64,000 nt of DNA from Thiotrichaceae bacterium UBA7357 (GTDB taxonomy: Bacteria; Pseudomonadota; Gammaproteobacteria; Eutrophobiales; Eutrophobiaceae), in assembly GCA_002470825.1 (NCBI GenBank), contig DKOR01000037.1:24912-88911 (forward strand). The letters are read 5' to 3'. Shown in pieces: positions 52,715-60,777 of this stretch. A program made the translations under genes and the position numbers. The notes below the pieces were generated by a model, which searched no databases, was not told where the DNA came from, and worked only from the letters and a program-made list of their open reading frames with translations. Within the stretch, counting starts at the first letter, position 1, and the number at the start of each line of letters is the position of its first letter.

Positions 52715-54874
52715 ATGGATTTACCACCAAAAAACCAAAAAGGTCAAGCCGCAGCTGTTGTTATCATTTTTTCTCTAGTGCTAATAGTGGCGGCCTTCTC
52801 GTTATTTAAATCAGGTAAAATCACCACCAACAAAATCCAATTGCAAAATGCGGCAGATGCTGCTGCGTACAGTGTCTCGGTTATTGAGGCGCGTGACCTT
52901 AATTTTGCCTCCTACATGAATCGCGCTATGGTCGCTAACGAGGTTGCTATTGCTCAATTTATTGGCTTAGCTTCTTGGGCTTCCCATTTTCGGTCAATGG
53001 GTCAATTCATGAATCTCTATGGGAAATTACTAGGTGCTGCAACGTTTGGTGCTACTCTTCCCTTCACGGAAGGTCTTGCAGCGGGTTGGTTTACTGCAGG
53101 TAATATCTCTTCGAGATTTATAAATATTTTGGCAAATGCAGCGACGGTCGTTCTACATAATGTTAATAAGATCTACGGAATTGGTTCTGTGGCTTATCAC
53201 GCATTCACTGTGCTTTTTGCTGCCAGTGTCATTGATGATGTCATAAAGGATAATGGTCCGCCTGGGACACAAATTTCTGACTTCGGTTACCTAGGGATAC
53301 TTGCACACTTTGCTAGTTATGGTGCGTTACCCGGACTGCCGGGTAGTCAATTTTCTTCTATCAATATGCCTAGCCAGACAATAGACGTCGATGACTTTGA
53401 GGATAGCGCTTATTCAAGACTTGCTGCCATTATAGACGACAGTAAAGATCCGTTCACTTCACGGAGAAATATGACAGTCAATATAGTGGACTTTGGTGTA
53501 ACAATTCCTATACCTCCTCCTCCATTGAAAATTTTTATACCGCCTATCTTTACTGTGAGTGGCTCATTTACAGTTGAATTGAGGATCGCTATTGAGAAAA
53601 AGGGCGGTTCCGAACTGCGCATTTTATTACCTGAAAAGGGTCAAGTAGTACCAGGTCAACTCGCGAATTGGTCGGGCGCCGACACTGTGGGCTTGCAGGC
53701 TGATCTTGCCGCACGTGCGGAGATCAAAGTTTTAGGTTTTGAAGGAATACGTATTACATTCCCCATAATTGGAACAATTAATTTTGAATTTACAGCTTTC
53801 ACTGGGGGTGTTGGTTGTGCGCTTAGAGATGGCAGGTTTTTTTGTCGTGCTAGGCTGGGCGGTTCGCCACCAAATGTTGACATGTCCGCATGTAATGATG
53901 CTTTAGCTTCACAACAAAAATTAAGAGATGAGGCATTACTTACTAGACTTGATGATCCAGATATCATAGAAGATGTAGAAGACCCAGGACCACTGATCGA
54001 CCCAAATACAGGAGTTGAAAGAGATTGCACTCCACCTGACCCTACAGGCGGTTTTGAAATCCTAAATGTTCCGTTTAATAACACGGCGCCGTTGTCTGCT
54101 GGCTTCGCCGAAGCTAGTGATGGAGTTGGAAAAGCAAATGATCTCAATACTAGTCAGATGACCAACACACTCCCAGTATTAGGCAACGTCGACGACACAA
54201 TGTACGGGAGCGCTCCTATATCAAGATTAGCATGGGAGCAATTATTACCCCCAGGAACTGGCAGCATAGCATCAGCAAGCTTACCACCAACAAATATAGC
54301 ACTTCTGTCGAGTAGTGCTGGGGGCGGTCTTTTGCACAAGTCAACAGTTAGTAGCGCTTATGGTGGACTTCCTTATTATGTCGACACCAATAAGAATCAA
54401 GGCCCATTCCTTGATACTCTTGCACCGAATCTGCTGCTAGGTTTGGTTCAGAAAAAAGATGATTTTGATACCTATCAAACGACTAGAAGTAGGAACGATG
54501 TAAAGAATAAAATTTTTCAAACACAGGACTCGATAAAACAGAGTGGGCGTTTAGAAGTTCAGGATACGTTTGCCGATGATGAGCTGGCGGTACTGTCAAA
54601 ATCAGAGGTCTATTTCTCTCGACCATCTGGCAATGATAGATTTGGACGACATTTTTTTCGAGATGACGCACAAGCTGAAATAGGTAGTGCGTTTAATCCC
54701 TATTGGAATGCTAGACTGCGCGAGACTAGTGATGCAGAACGAATCATTGCGCTTTTGGTTCAACAAAAAGAGGATTTTGTTCAGTTAGAGAGTGCTTTGG
54801 AAGAAGCGGGCGATTTAATGAAAACAAGGTTCGATCAAATCAAAACTTTCATTCAAGGTTTAAATCCTTTCTAA
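52715..54874 (+). CDS. large TadG/TadE-like pilus-associated protein
   Basis: The protein has 719 residues from the ATG at 52715; a TTG at 52706 would add three. The N-terminus has the Tad pseudopilin-like pattern KGQAAAVVIIFSLVLIVAAF followed by QLQNAADAAAYSVSVIEARD, the TadG-like (DUF2134/TadE-like) signature. The remaining 650 or so residues are extracellular-type, rich in Pro, Gly, Asp and Ser, without a recognised domain; I see no MIDAS motif of a von Willebrand A domain. It has two clusters of Cys (GCALRDGRFFCRA; MSACNDAL). TadG-like proteins modulate pilus assembly or tip functions. It is the largest tad gene here. Confidence 0.8.
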   Translation: MDLPPKNQKGQAAAVVIIFSLVLIVAAFSLFKSGKITTNKIQLQNAADAAAYSVSVIEARDLNFASYMNRAMVANEVAIAQFIGLASWASHFRSMGQFMNLYGKLLGAATFGATLPFTEGLAAGWFTAGNISSRFINILANAATVVLHNVNKIYGIGSVAYHAFTVLFAASVIDDVIKDNGPPGTQISDFGYLGILAHFASYGALPGLPGSQFSSINMPSQTIDVDDFEDSAYSRLAAIIDDSKDPFTSRRNMTVNIVDFGVTIPIPPPPLKIFIPPIFTVSGSFTVELRIAIEKKGGSELRILLPEKGQVVPGQLANWSGADTVGLQADLAARAEIKVLGFEGIRITFPIIGTINFEFTAFTGGVGCALRDGRFFCRARLGGSPPNVDMSACNDALASQQKLRDEALLTRLDDPDIIEDVEDPGPLIDPNTGVERDCTPPDPTGGFEILNVPFNNTAPLSAGFAEASDGVGKANDLNTSQMTNTLPVLGNVDDTMYGSAPISRLAWEQLLPPGTGSIASASLPPTNIALLSSSAGGGLLHKSTVSSAYGGLPYYVDTNKNQGPFLDTLAPNLLLGLVQKKDDFDTYQTTRSRNDVKNKIFQTQDSIKQSGRLEVQDTFADDELAVLSKSEVYFSRPSGNDRFGRHFFRDDAQAEIGSAFNPYWNARLRETSDAERIIALLVQQKEDFVQLESALEEAGDLMKTRFDQIKTFIQGLNPF

Positions 54875-54887
54875 TAAAAAATTGAAA

Positions 54888-56033
54888 ATGTCATATTACA
54901 TGCGACAACATAGAAGTAGATTTAAAGAAAAAGGTCAGGCAATGACAGAGTTTGCTATCACTGTCTCCTTCTTCTTGATACCACTTTTTTTAGGCATTTC
55001 ACTGCTCGCAAAATATATCGATATGAAACAGGCTAATGTGCAGGCAGCACGTTATCAGGCTTGGGAATATACGGTCTGGTATGCCGATAACGGCGAATTG
55101 AGGTCAGGGTTCGATGTCGATGGTTTAACCCAACCGATAAAATCTACTGCTGAAACAAGGAACGAAAGTAAACAACGATTTTATCGAAATGTTGGCAATG
55201 AAGAAGACACCTTCAAAATCGAAGGTACAGACAAAGACAGTAGTTGGAATCAGAGTGAGAGAAATCAACTCTGGACTAACCACCGCGGTGAGCCTCTTTA
55301 TGGAGGCGTGGATGGTCAGGGTGTAACTTTGGAAAATTCAGAACCAACTCCTCCTCCTCCTGGTGTAATAGGAACAGTTACTGATTTATTGATAGCTGGA
55401 ATAGAAGGTGCTTTTAGCCTGGTCCAATCTATACTATCTTCAATTGGGTCTTCCGCTGGTTTTGATGCAGTTAATAAAGATGGTTATGCCGTAGCACATG
55501 AGTCTATGAGGATTGATGGAAGGCCGGAGATGAAGCGAGTGACAGAATTTGATGATGGACCCGGTCAAAGACTTGATGGCAGCAAACAACCTGTAGGTAT
55601 GAGTATTAGCACGACGGCTTCTGTGCTGTCTGATGGTTGGAGTGCTGGGGGAGTTGATCATGTCTACAATCAAGTGGGAGGCGCCACTCCCACCACAGCG
55701 TTAAAACAGCTAATGGAGATTGGTGTGGTTGCAGCTGCTGTTAACACTCTTGCTGAATTATTCCCAGAATTATCGCCTTGCGGCGAGAGATCTCGTGGTG
55801 AATTTATTGATGGAACACAACACTTTAATCCCAATGGTAGTTTTTGGCTTGGTTACATTGATACAGATGCGGTGCATTCTGATCGTCTTTACGATCCACT
55901 TGACTCCAATAATGACGCCAGTGATGTTGGTAATCTAACGACTGGTTCGCAACAATGTAATGATGCCGGCAAGTGTGTATTAGAACCGGTAAATCCACGA
56001 CCTAACGTAAGAGACAGAGAGTGTGACCGTTAA
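54888..56033 (+). CDS. TadE-like pseudopilin, extended
   Basis: The protein has 381 residues from the ATG at 54888; a TTG at 54882 and an ATG at 54900 are alternatives. The N-terminal FKEKGQAMTEFAITVSFFLI plus PLFLGISLLAKYIDMKQANV is the TadE-family membrane segment, including a GQAMTEF processing-like motif. Conserved VQAARYQAWEYTVWY follows. The 300-residue extension has no known domain; it includes a proline patch (EPTPPPPGVIG) and Cys pairs near the C-terminus (QQCNDAGKCVLE). TadE-like proteins usually have 150-200 residues. It starts 13 nt after the TadG-like gene and ends directly at the next start. Confidence 0.78.
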   Translation: MSYYMRQHRSRFKEKGQAMTEFAITVSFFLIPLFLGISLLAKYIDMKQANVQAARYQAWEYTVWYADNGELRSGFDVDGLTQPIKSTAETRNESKQRFYRNVGNEEDTFKIEGTDKDSSWNQSERNQLWTNHRGEPLYGGVDGQGVTLENSEPTPPPPGVIGTVTDLLIAGIEGAFSLVQSILSSIGSSAGFDAVNKDGYAVAHESMRIDGRPEMKRVTEFDDGPGQRLDGSKQPVGMSISTTASVLSDGWSAGGVDHVYNQVGGATPTTALKQLMEIGVVAAAVNTLAELFPELSPCGERSRGEFIDGTQHFNPNGSFWLGYIDTDAVHSDRLYDPLDSNNDASDVGNLTTGSQQCNDAGKCVLEPVNPRPNVRDRECDR

Positions 56034-56768
56034 ATGGAACGATTAAACATGCATCATCGTCACTTAAAAAGGCTAAGGATTAGTTGTTTATCCGCTATCT
56101 TATTGCTGCCGTTTTCCGTGTCGGCAAAAGCACCAAAATTTCCATCGCCACCTGATGCTTCGGTTGAGTGGGTTTCAAAAAACCTAACGATGAATGGTAT
56201 CAAAAACTCGATCCGCGCGTTTCACAGTAACAAAACTATTGAAAAAGTAGTCGAATTTTATCGTAAAGAATGGGAAAACCCGCCTAGGGGAGGGAAGCTA
56301 GGTTACACGGAAACGATTGTTGGTAGTCCTTGGTACATCCTTACTCGCGTAGAAGATGGATACCTAATGACTGTAATGGTGCAGGTACAAGAGAATAACA
56401 AAAAGCGCTCTTGGGGTTATCTATCGACTAGTCCTTTGCCAAAGAATCCTGAGAAACCTTTACCAGCGCTAGGCGGTGACACTGCGAAAATGACAGGTAG
56501 CGATGTCATGAATGAAATGAAAACTAACGATCCTGGAAAGAAAGCTACTACGATGATCATTTCTAACGAACATTCCATTGATAGAAATGCGATGTTTTAC
56601 CGAAAACATTATGAAGGTATGGGTTGGACTAAAGAGTCTGATCATGACGCGGGCGATGTTAAGACATTAGTCTATAAAACACGGAAAAAAAGAACTACGA
56701 TTGTGTTACAAAGAGATGGTTCAGGATCAAAAGTGATAGTAAACTCTGTTAAAAACACAATGTTCTAA
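56034..56768 (+). CDS. secreted protein with an internal duplication, tad locus
   Basis: The protein has 244 residues. A signal peptide is apparent (LRISCLSAILLLPFSVSAKA). The mature part appears to be two copies of one small alpha/beta unit. Unit one has NKTIEKVVEFYRKEWENPPR, then WYILTRVEDGYLMTVMVQVQ; unit two has EHSIDRNAMFYRKHYEGMGW, then VYKTRKKRTTIVLQRD. Each is a helix with FYRK followed by beta strands. The family is not recognised. It starts at the base after the TadE-like stop, so it is clearly in the operon and may be a periplasmic or outer-membrane pilus accessory. ATG 56034 or 56046 are both possible. Confidence 0.75.
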   Translation: MERLNMHHRHLKRLRISCLSAILLLPFSVSAKAPKFPSPPDASVEWVSKNLTMNGIKNSIRAFHSNKTIEKVVEFYRKEWENPPRGGKLGYTETIVGSPWYILTRVEDGYLMTVMVQVQENNKKRSWGYLSTSPLPKNPEKPLPALGGDTAKMTGSDVMNEMKTNDPGKKATTMIISNEHSIDRNAMFYRKHYEGMGWTKESDHDAGDVKTLVYKTRKKRTTIVLQRDGSGSKVIVNSVKNTMF

Positions 56769-56790
56769 ACACACTTAGGAGCATATTTGA

Positions 56791-57141
56791 TTGAAATCAC
56801 ATAAAAAAATGATTAGTCAGGTAGGACAGGGCATGGTTGAGTATGTTATTGTATTGTCGTTTTTTGTTATGGCCCTAACCGTTGGTGGTGGCGATCGCAT
56901 ACTTGATATGTTGGGTGTATTAAATGACAACCATCAAGGTTATGCTTATTCAGCTTCACTCTCAACATTGCCCGAGAATGATAACATTGGCGTGCTTAGT
57001 GCTGAATTAACAAGATTAGATAATAGGTTAACCGAGATCACGGGTATTTCTCCAGATCAACTTATCAGTGATGCATTTCCAAAAATACCTAGTGTCAAGG
57101 ACATTGTCAAAGAGGCAGCAAGAGAGGCGTTGCCGTTTTGA
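56791..57141 (+). CDS. second prepilin-like protein (minor pilin candidate)
   Basis: The protein has 116 residues from a TTG start supported by AGGAG nine nt upstream. The N-terminus ISQVGQGMVEYVIVLSFFVM repeats the G/QGMxEY prepilin motif of the first pilin, followed by a hydrophobic helix. After it the sequence differs entirely: YAYSASLSTLPENDNIGVLS and a C-terminal helix (DIVKEAAREALPF). With a longer mature part it suits a minor pilin or pseudopilin. The two prepilins bracket the TadG- and TadE-like genes. Confidence 0.78.
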   Translation: MKSHKKMISQVGQGMVEYVIVLSFFVMALTVGGGDRILDMLGVLNDNHQGYAYSASLSTLPENDNIGVLSAELTRLDNRLTEITGISPDQLISDAFPKIPSVKDIVKEAAREALPF

Positions 57142-57170
57142 AGTATACAATCTTAAGTACGAATCGTGTA

Positions 57171-57209
57171 TATTTAAACCCGTGGGGCGTTCATATAAGC
57201 CCTTAAATA
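57171..57209 (+). other. nested inverted repeat in the leader of cpaB
   Basis: GGGC (57185-57188) and GCCC (57199-57202) form an inner stem flanked by TATTTAA (57171-57177) and TTAAATA (57203-57209), with a 7-nt bulge on the 5' side. It lies in the 105-bp gap between the minor prepilin and cpaB. It may separate expression of pilins from assembly genes. A T tract is not obvious, so it is only a structural candidate. Confidence 0.3.
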
Positions 57210-57246
57210 TCATTTAGAATAATATTATTTATCAGAAGAATACATT

Positions 57247-58980
57247 ATGGCTAAGAAAGAACAAACAAGTGCAATTCCTTTAATCTTAGGTGCTGTTGTC
57301 CTCGGCGTGATCGCGGCGGTAATGGCCAGCCTTTTCCTTAACGCTAAAGAGCGTGAGTTGAAAGCTCTATATGGACAAAAGGAAACGACTGATACGACGG
57401 TCGTCGTCCCTGCGAGAGATCTAGTCAAGGGTACGGAAATATTAATGGAAGATTTTCAATTACTATCCATACCGACTGAGTTTGTTCACAACGATGCGAT
57501 TTATCGAGAAGAATTTGATCAATACATAGGTCGAGTGATTACCGCTAATATAAGCGCTGGAAAACCGCTGCTAAAAAGTTTTATTGATGACACTTTTCCT
57601 CGCGATTTTTCCGATATTATTCCTGAAGGGAAACGAGCAATCACAATCAGTGTTGATGAGCTTCATGCGATTGGTGGTTTTCTTCGTCCGGGCAACCGTA
57701 TTGATCTTTACGTCAATATTCCTTTCTCAGTGTCTGGTTTTCAGCCTTCTGTATTCACCGCCGCACAAGACGCAGGAGCCCTTGAGTTGCTACCGAAATC
57801 AATATTGGAAGAAATACCACCAGAACTTATGACGGTTGCAGCTTCGGTTGATGACCCAACTCAATTGCTTGGTGCATTATTGCCCACAGATGTGATTATT
57901 CCAGTTTTACAAAATATAACCGTTCTTGCCACTGGGAGAGTGCCATACAATGAAACTCTGGACTCGATGAATAGACCACAGCGTCAAATGTCAGGGGGAT
58001 ATGCAAACATTACTCTTGAAGTGGATGTTGAGCAGGCAGCATTAATAACTTTAGCGGAAGATAATGGAGATATGATTACACTCTTGCGTAATAGAAATGA
58101 TGAAAGCGCATCGAGCTTCACAAGTATTTCCCCGCTGGATTTATTTGGTAACGCTGCCAAAATTGCCAGTGCGGAAAAAGACAGAGCCTCTCGTGTGACG
58201 GCCGTAGCTGGTGTCGATGTTAATGGAAATCTAGTGGATGCCGATGGAAATAAACTAATAGATAGTAAGCAGCTCGCTGCTGCCGGTTTAAGTGTTAATG
58301 AAAATGGGGATATAGTCGATAAAGATGGCAATATTGTTGATCCCAATGACCTCGTGATTGCTGCCGATGGCAGTGTCATCAATAAGCAGCAACTTGCTGC
58401 TGCAGGTCTCACTGTTAACGAAAGCGGACAGATTATAGACAAGGATGGTAATGTCGTTGATGCGAGTGATGTCTTGATTGCTGCAGACGGAACGGTCTTA
58501 ACTAAAGGGCAGCTCGCTGCTGCCGGGCTCAGTGTGAATGAGAACGGAGAAATTGTGGATGCAAATGGCAAAGTCGTGGCGGCAAGTGACGTAATCGTCT
58601 CGGAGAATGGGACTGTTATGACTAAGGAGAGTCTCGAAGCACTTCAAGCCGCTGGTTATAGTGTTAATGAAAATGGAGAGGTTGTAGACAAGGACGGAAA
58701 TGTTGTTGACACCAATAGTCTGGTTATTGCAGCAGACGGCACTGTCATGACAAAAGAACAATTAGCTGCGGCTGGTCTCAGCGTGAATGATATGGGTGAA
58801 GTTGTTGATGCTAACGGTAATGTCATCGATAGAAATGATTTAATTCTTAATGCTAATGGCGAGATTGTCGACGCTAAGGGTAATCGAATTACCTCATATG
58901 AATTAATCATAGGTGGTGCAAGTGAGGATGGAGTTGCCAAATCAACGATGGTTATTGCGCCAACAAAAGAAAGTGATTAA
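57247..58980 (+). CDS. cpaB: Flp pilus assembly protein CpaB/RcpC with repeat extension
   Basis: The protein has 577 residues, about twice the usual size. It has an N-terminal membrane anchor (IPLILGAVVLGVIAAVMASL), a SAF domain (about 50-115: VVVPARDLVKGTEILMEDFQ, SAGKPLLKSFI) and the RcpC domain (about 125-280: RAITISVDELHAIGGFLRPG, NITVLATGRVPYN, LEVDVEQAALITLAEDNGD). From about residue 344 to 546 five tandem 40-residue repeats follow, an extension not found in typical CpaB. CpaB is a periplasmic partner of the CpaC secretin and may contact peptidoglycan through its SAF domain. ATG is preceded by AGAAG. Confidence 0.9.
   Translation: MAKKEQTSAIPLILGAVVLGVIAAVMASLFLNAKERELKALYGQKETTDTTVVVPARDLVKGTEILMEDFQLLSIPTEFVHNDAIYREEFDQYIGRVITANISAGKPLLKSFIDDTFPRDFSDIIPEGKRAITISVDELHAIGGFLRPGNRIDLYVNIPFSVSGFQPSVFTAAQDAGALELLPKSILEEIPPELMTVAASVDDPTQLLGALLPTDVIIPVLQNITVLATGRVPYNETLDSMNRPQRQMSGGYANITLEVDVEQAALITLAEDNGDMITLLRNRNDESASSFTSISPLDLFGNAAKIASAEKDRASRVTAVAGVDVNGNLVDADGNKLIDSKQLAAAGLSVNENGDIVDKDGNIVDPNDLVIAADGSVINKQQLAAAGLTVNESGQIIDKDGNVVDASDVLIAADGTVLTKGQLAAAGLSVNENGEIVDANGKVVAASDVIVSENGTVMTKESLEALQAAGYSVNENGEVVDKDGNVVDTNSLVIAADGTVMTKEQLAAAGLSVNDMGEVVDANGNVIDRNDLILNANGEIVDAKGNRITSYELIIGGASEDGVAKSTMVIAPTKESD
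58276..58884 (+). repeat. five tandem 120-bp repeats in the 3' part of cpaB
   Basis: Units begin at 58276, 58396, 58516, 58645 and 58765; all are 120 bp except the third (129 bp). Each encodes about 40 residues on the plan AAAGLSVNENGEIVDKDGN, then VVD.SDVLIAADGTVLTKEQ. A degenerate partial unit starts at about 58213 and an altered one ends at about 58910. Within a unit, N-x-x-G and D-x-x-G turns recur about every 8-10 residues, suggesting a beta-solenoid or a Ca2+-binding-like Asp/Asn-Gly array. Copies differ by many synonymous changes, so the expansion is not very recent. Confidence 0.92.
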
Positions 58981-58986
58981 GCGAAA

Positions 58987-59250
58987 ATGATTAATAAAAC
59001 TTTATTTGTAATCAGTTTTCTAACGCTGTTTATCTCTTTCAACGCGAATCGTGCTGAAGACGGCACTACAAAAAAAGTGATTGCTGGTCTCAGTGAAGAT
59101 CAGCAAAATACTGAAACAAAAGCTGAGGCAAATGCAGATACGCTAAGCTATCAAGGCAAAAAAAATGCTCAAATAATTGTCAAAATGCGGTCTCAAAAAG
59201 ATGTGTCAAAAGTATCTATTTTTCAGTTACTAAAAATTAATTTGGCATAG
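58987..59250 (+). CDS. small secreted protein between cpaB and cpaC
   Basis: The protein has 87 residues and an apparent signal peptide (MINKTLFVISFLTLFISFNANRA). The mature part is short and charged (GLSEDQQNTETKAEANADTL). The family is not recognised. It starts 6 nt after cpaB and ends 50 nt before cpaC in the same direction, so it is probably part of the pilus operon. It could be a small periplasmic accessory or the remains of a larger gene; no frameshift is visible. Confidence 0.6.
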   Translation: MINKTLFVISFLTLFISFNANRAEDGTTKKVIAGLSEDQQNTETKAEANADTLSYQGKKNAQIIVKMRSQKDVSKVSIFQLLKINLA

Positions 59251-59300
59251 TTATAAATTTTAAAACATTAATTAGAATTGGGAATCAGGAATTACTACTC

Positions 59301-60764
59301 ATGATAAAAAAATTATTTGTCGCTTCTCTTATGCTGTTTTTTTCACTGACAAGTTCAGCCGCAGAAAAAATTCAGCTTTTTGCCGGTGAAATCAAGGTTT
59401 TGAAGTTATCCAATATAGAGCGTATCGCTGTTGCTAACCCCGATATTGTGAGTAACTCAATGCTGGATAATGGCCAATTATTACTGCTTGCGGAAGGAGA
59501 AGGTATAACCGACATCCATGTCTGGTTCACTAACGGTACTGAAAAAAAATACACTGCAAATGTGGTGGAAAAAAGCAGCAATTTACTTGAAAGAAAGAAT
59601 GAAATTGAAGAATTACTTTCTGATGTAGATGATATTAATATTGAGATGATAGGGGACCGCGTCGTCTTGTCAGGCCAAACTGTTGACGTTGGCGATGAAG
59701 AAAAAATCAAAAAGACTAAAGAAGTTTACTCAGAAATCCATGAAAATATCAATTACACCGTTGCAAACCTAGTTAGAAAAAAGCTGGAAATAGAAGAGCT
59801 TTTATATGATGTCGAAGGCCTAAAGGTGCGTATCGTTGGTGAAAAGATAGTACTTAATGGCATGGTTGATAATGGTTTTGAGCAAGCGATTGAGACGGTT
59901 GCAGCTGCATATGATGAGTTGATGGACTTGACGATGAGAGGTAGCCTCGACATGAGTATGCCCGACAACAAGATGGTCCTCACGAGTATAAAAATAACCG
60001 AGATTAATAAAACCTTTGCGGAAAACTTAGGTATTTCATGGGATAGCAGTATTGCTGGTCCTGTTGCAGCAGGGGCATTCAACGGTGTTGATGGCTTTGA
60101 CAATGATACTGCTTTTAGTACTGCTCTTAATGCTGGTAATAAGGTCACGAGCGGTTATTTTGGTGTAGTTTCATCAATTACTTCACGTATTAATTTCGGT
60201 GTAAATTCGGGTGATGTAATAATTCTGGCTGAGCCACGCTTAGCAGCGCGAAGCGGTGGTGAGGCTTCCTTTTTATCTGGTGGTGAATTTCCCATTGAAA
60301 TATCCAATATAAACGGGACTTCAATTGAGTTTAAAGAATTTGGTATTCAACTCACTGTAAAACCTGAAGTAGATAAAAATAATAATGTTAGAGCAAAAGT
60401 AACAACAGAACTTAGCTCCCTCGCTGGTACTACTGTGAACGGTGTGCCTAGTTTAACTACTCGCAGTACTGAGGCAGATGTCATCTTAGCTTCTGGTCAA
60501 ACACTAGTTATGTCCGGTTTGATCAATCAGGAAATAGATAAATCGATACAGGGTGTTAAATTTCTTAAAGACATACCAATACTAGGTAAACTTTTTGGCT
60601 CTAAAACTTTTAAAGATAATAAAACTGAATTAGTTATTTTTGTCTCGCCGCAAGTTTTCGATGCTAACTCAGAAAATAATAAAAGAGCAGTAGAAAAGAG
60701 TAAGAAAAATATTCAAGATACTGTTGATGCTATAGATGAAAGTCGATTGCAAATAATTTACTAA
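59301..60764 (+). CDS. cpaC: Tad pilus secretin CpaC/RcpA
   Basis: The protein has 487 residues with signal peptide MIKKLFVASLMLFFSLTSSA. An N-terminal pilus-formation domain follows (KIQLFAGEIKVLKLSNIERI, VANPDIVSNSMLDNGQLLLL). Two BON-like segments lie in the middle (IEELLSDVDDINIEMIGDRV and IEELLYDVEGLKVRIVGEKI, an evident duplication). The secretin domain is C-terminal (ILAEPRLAARSGGEASFLSG, GGEFPI, LASGQTLVMSGLINQE, KDIPILGKLFGSKTF). It forms the outer-membrane channel for the Flp pilus. CpaC directly precedes the ATPase gene here; the usual cpaE is missing. Confidence 0.93.
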   Translation: MIKKLFVASLMLFFSLTSSAAEKIQLFAGEIKVLKLSNIERIAVANPDIVSNSMLDNGQLLLLAEGEGITDIHVWFTNGTEKKYTANVVEKSSNLLERKNEIEELLSDVDDINIEMIGDRVVLSGQTVDVGDEEKIKKTKEVYSEIHENINYTVANLVRKKLEIEELLYDVEGLKVRIVGEKIVLNGMVDNGFEQAIETVAAAYDELMDLTMRGSLDMSMPDNKMVLTSIKITEINKTFAENLGISWDSSIAGPVAAGAFNGVDGFDNDTAFSTALNAGNKVTSGYFGVVSSITSRINFGVNSGDVIILAEPRLAARSGGEASFLSGGEFPIEISNINGTSIEFKEFGIQLTVKPEVDKNNNVRAKVTTELSSLAGTTVNGVPSLTTRSTEADVILASGQTLVMSGLINQEIDKSIQGVKFLKDIPILGKLFGSKTFKDNKTELVIFVSPQVFDANSENNKRAVEKSKKNIQDTVDAIDESRLQIIY

Positions 60765-60777
60765 ATTAGGAACTCAT

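Noticed and set aside
57984..58571. Minus-strand open frame opposite the cpaB repeats
   Set aside because: It arises from the repeat composition; the plus-strand frame has a signal anchor, SAF and RcpC domains.
58276..58884. Tandem 120-bp units considered as a CRISPR or satellite array
   Set aside because: Units are coding, in frame, contiguous without spacers and diverged by synonymous changes.
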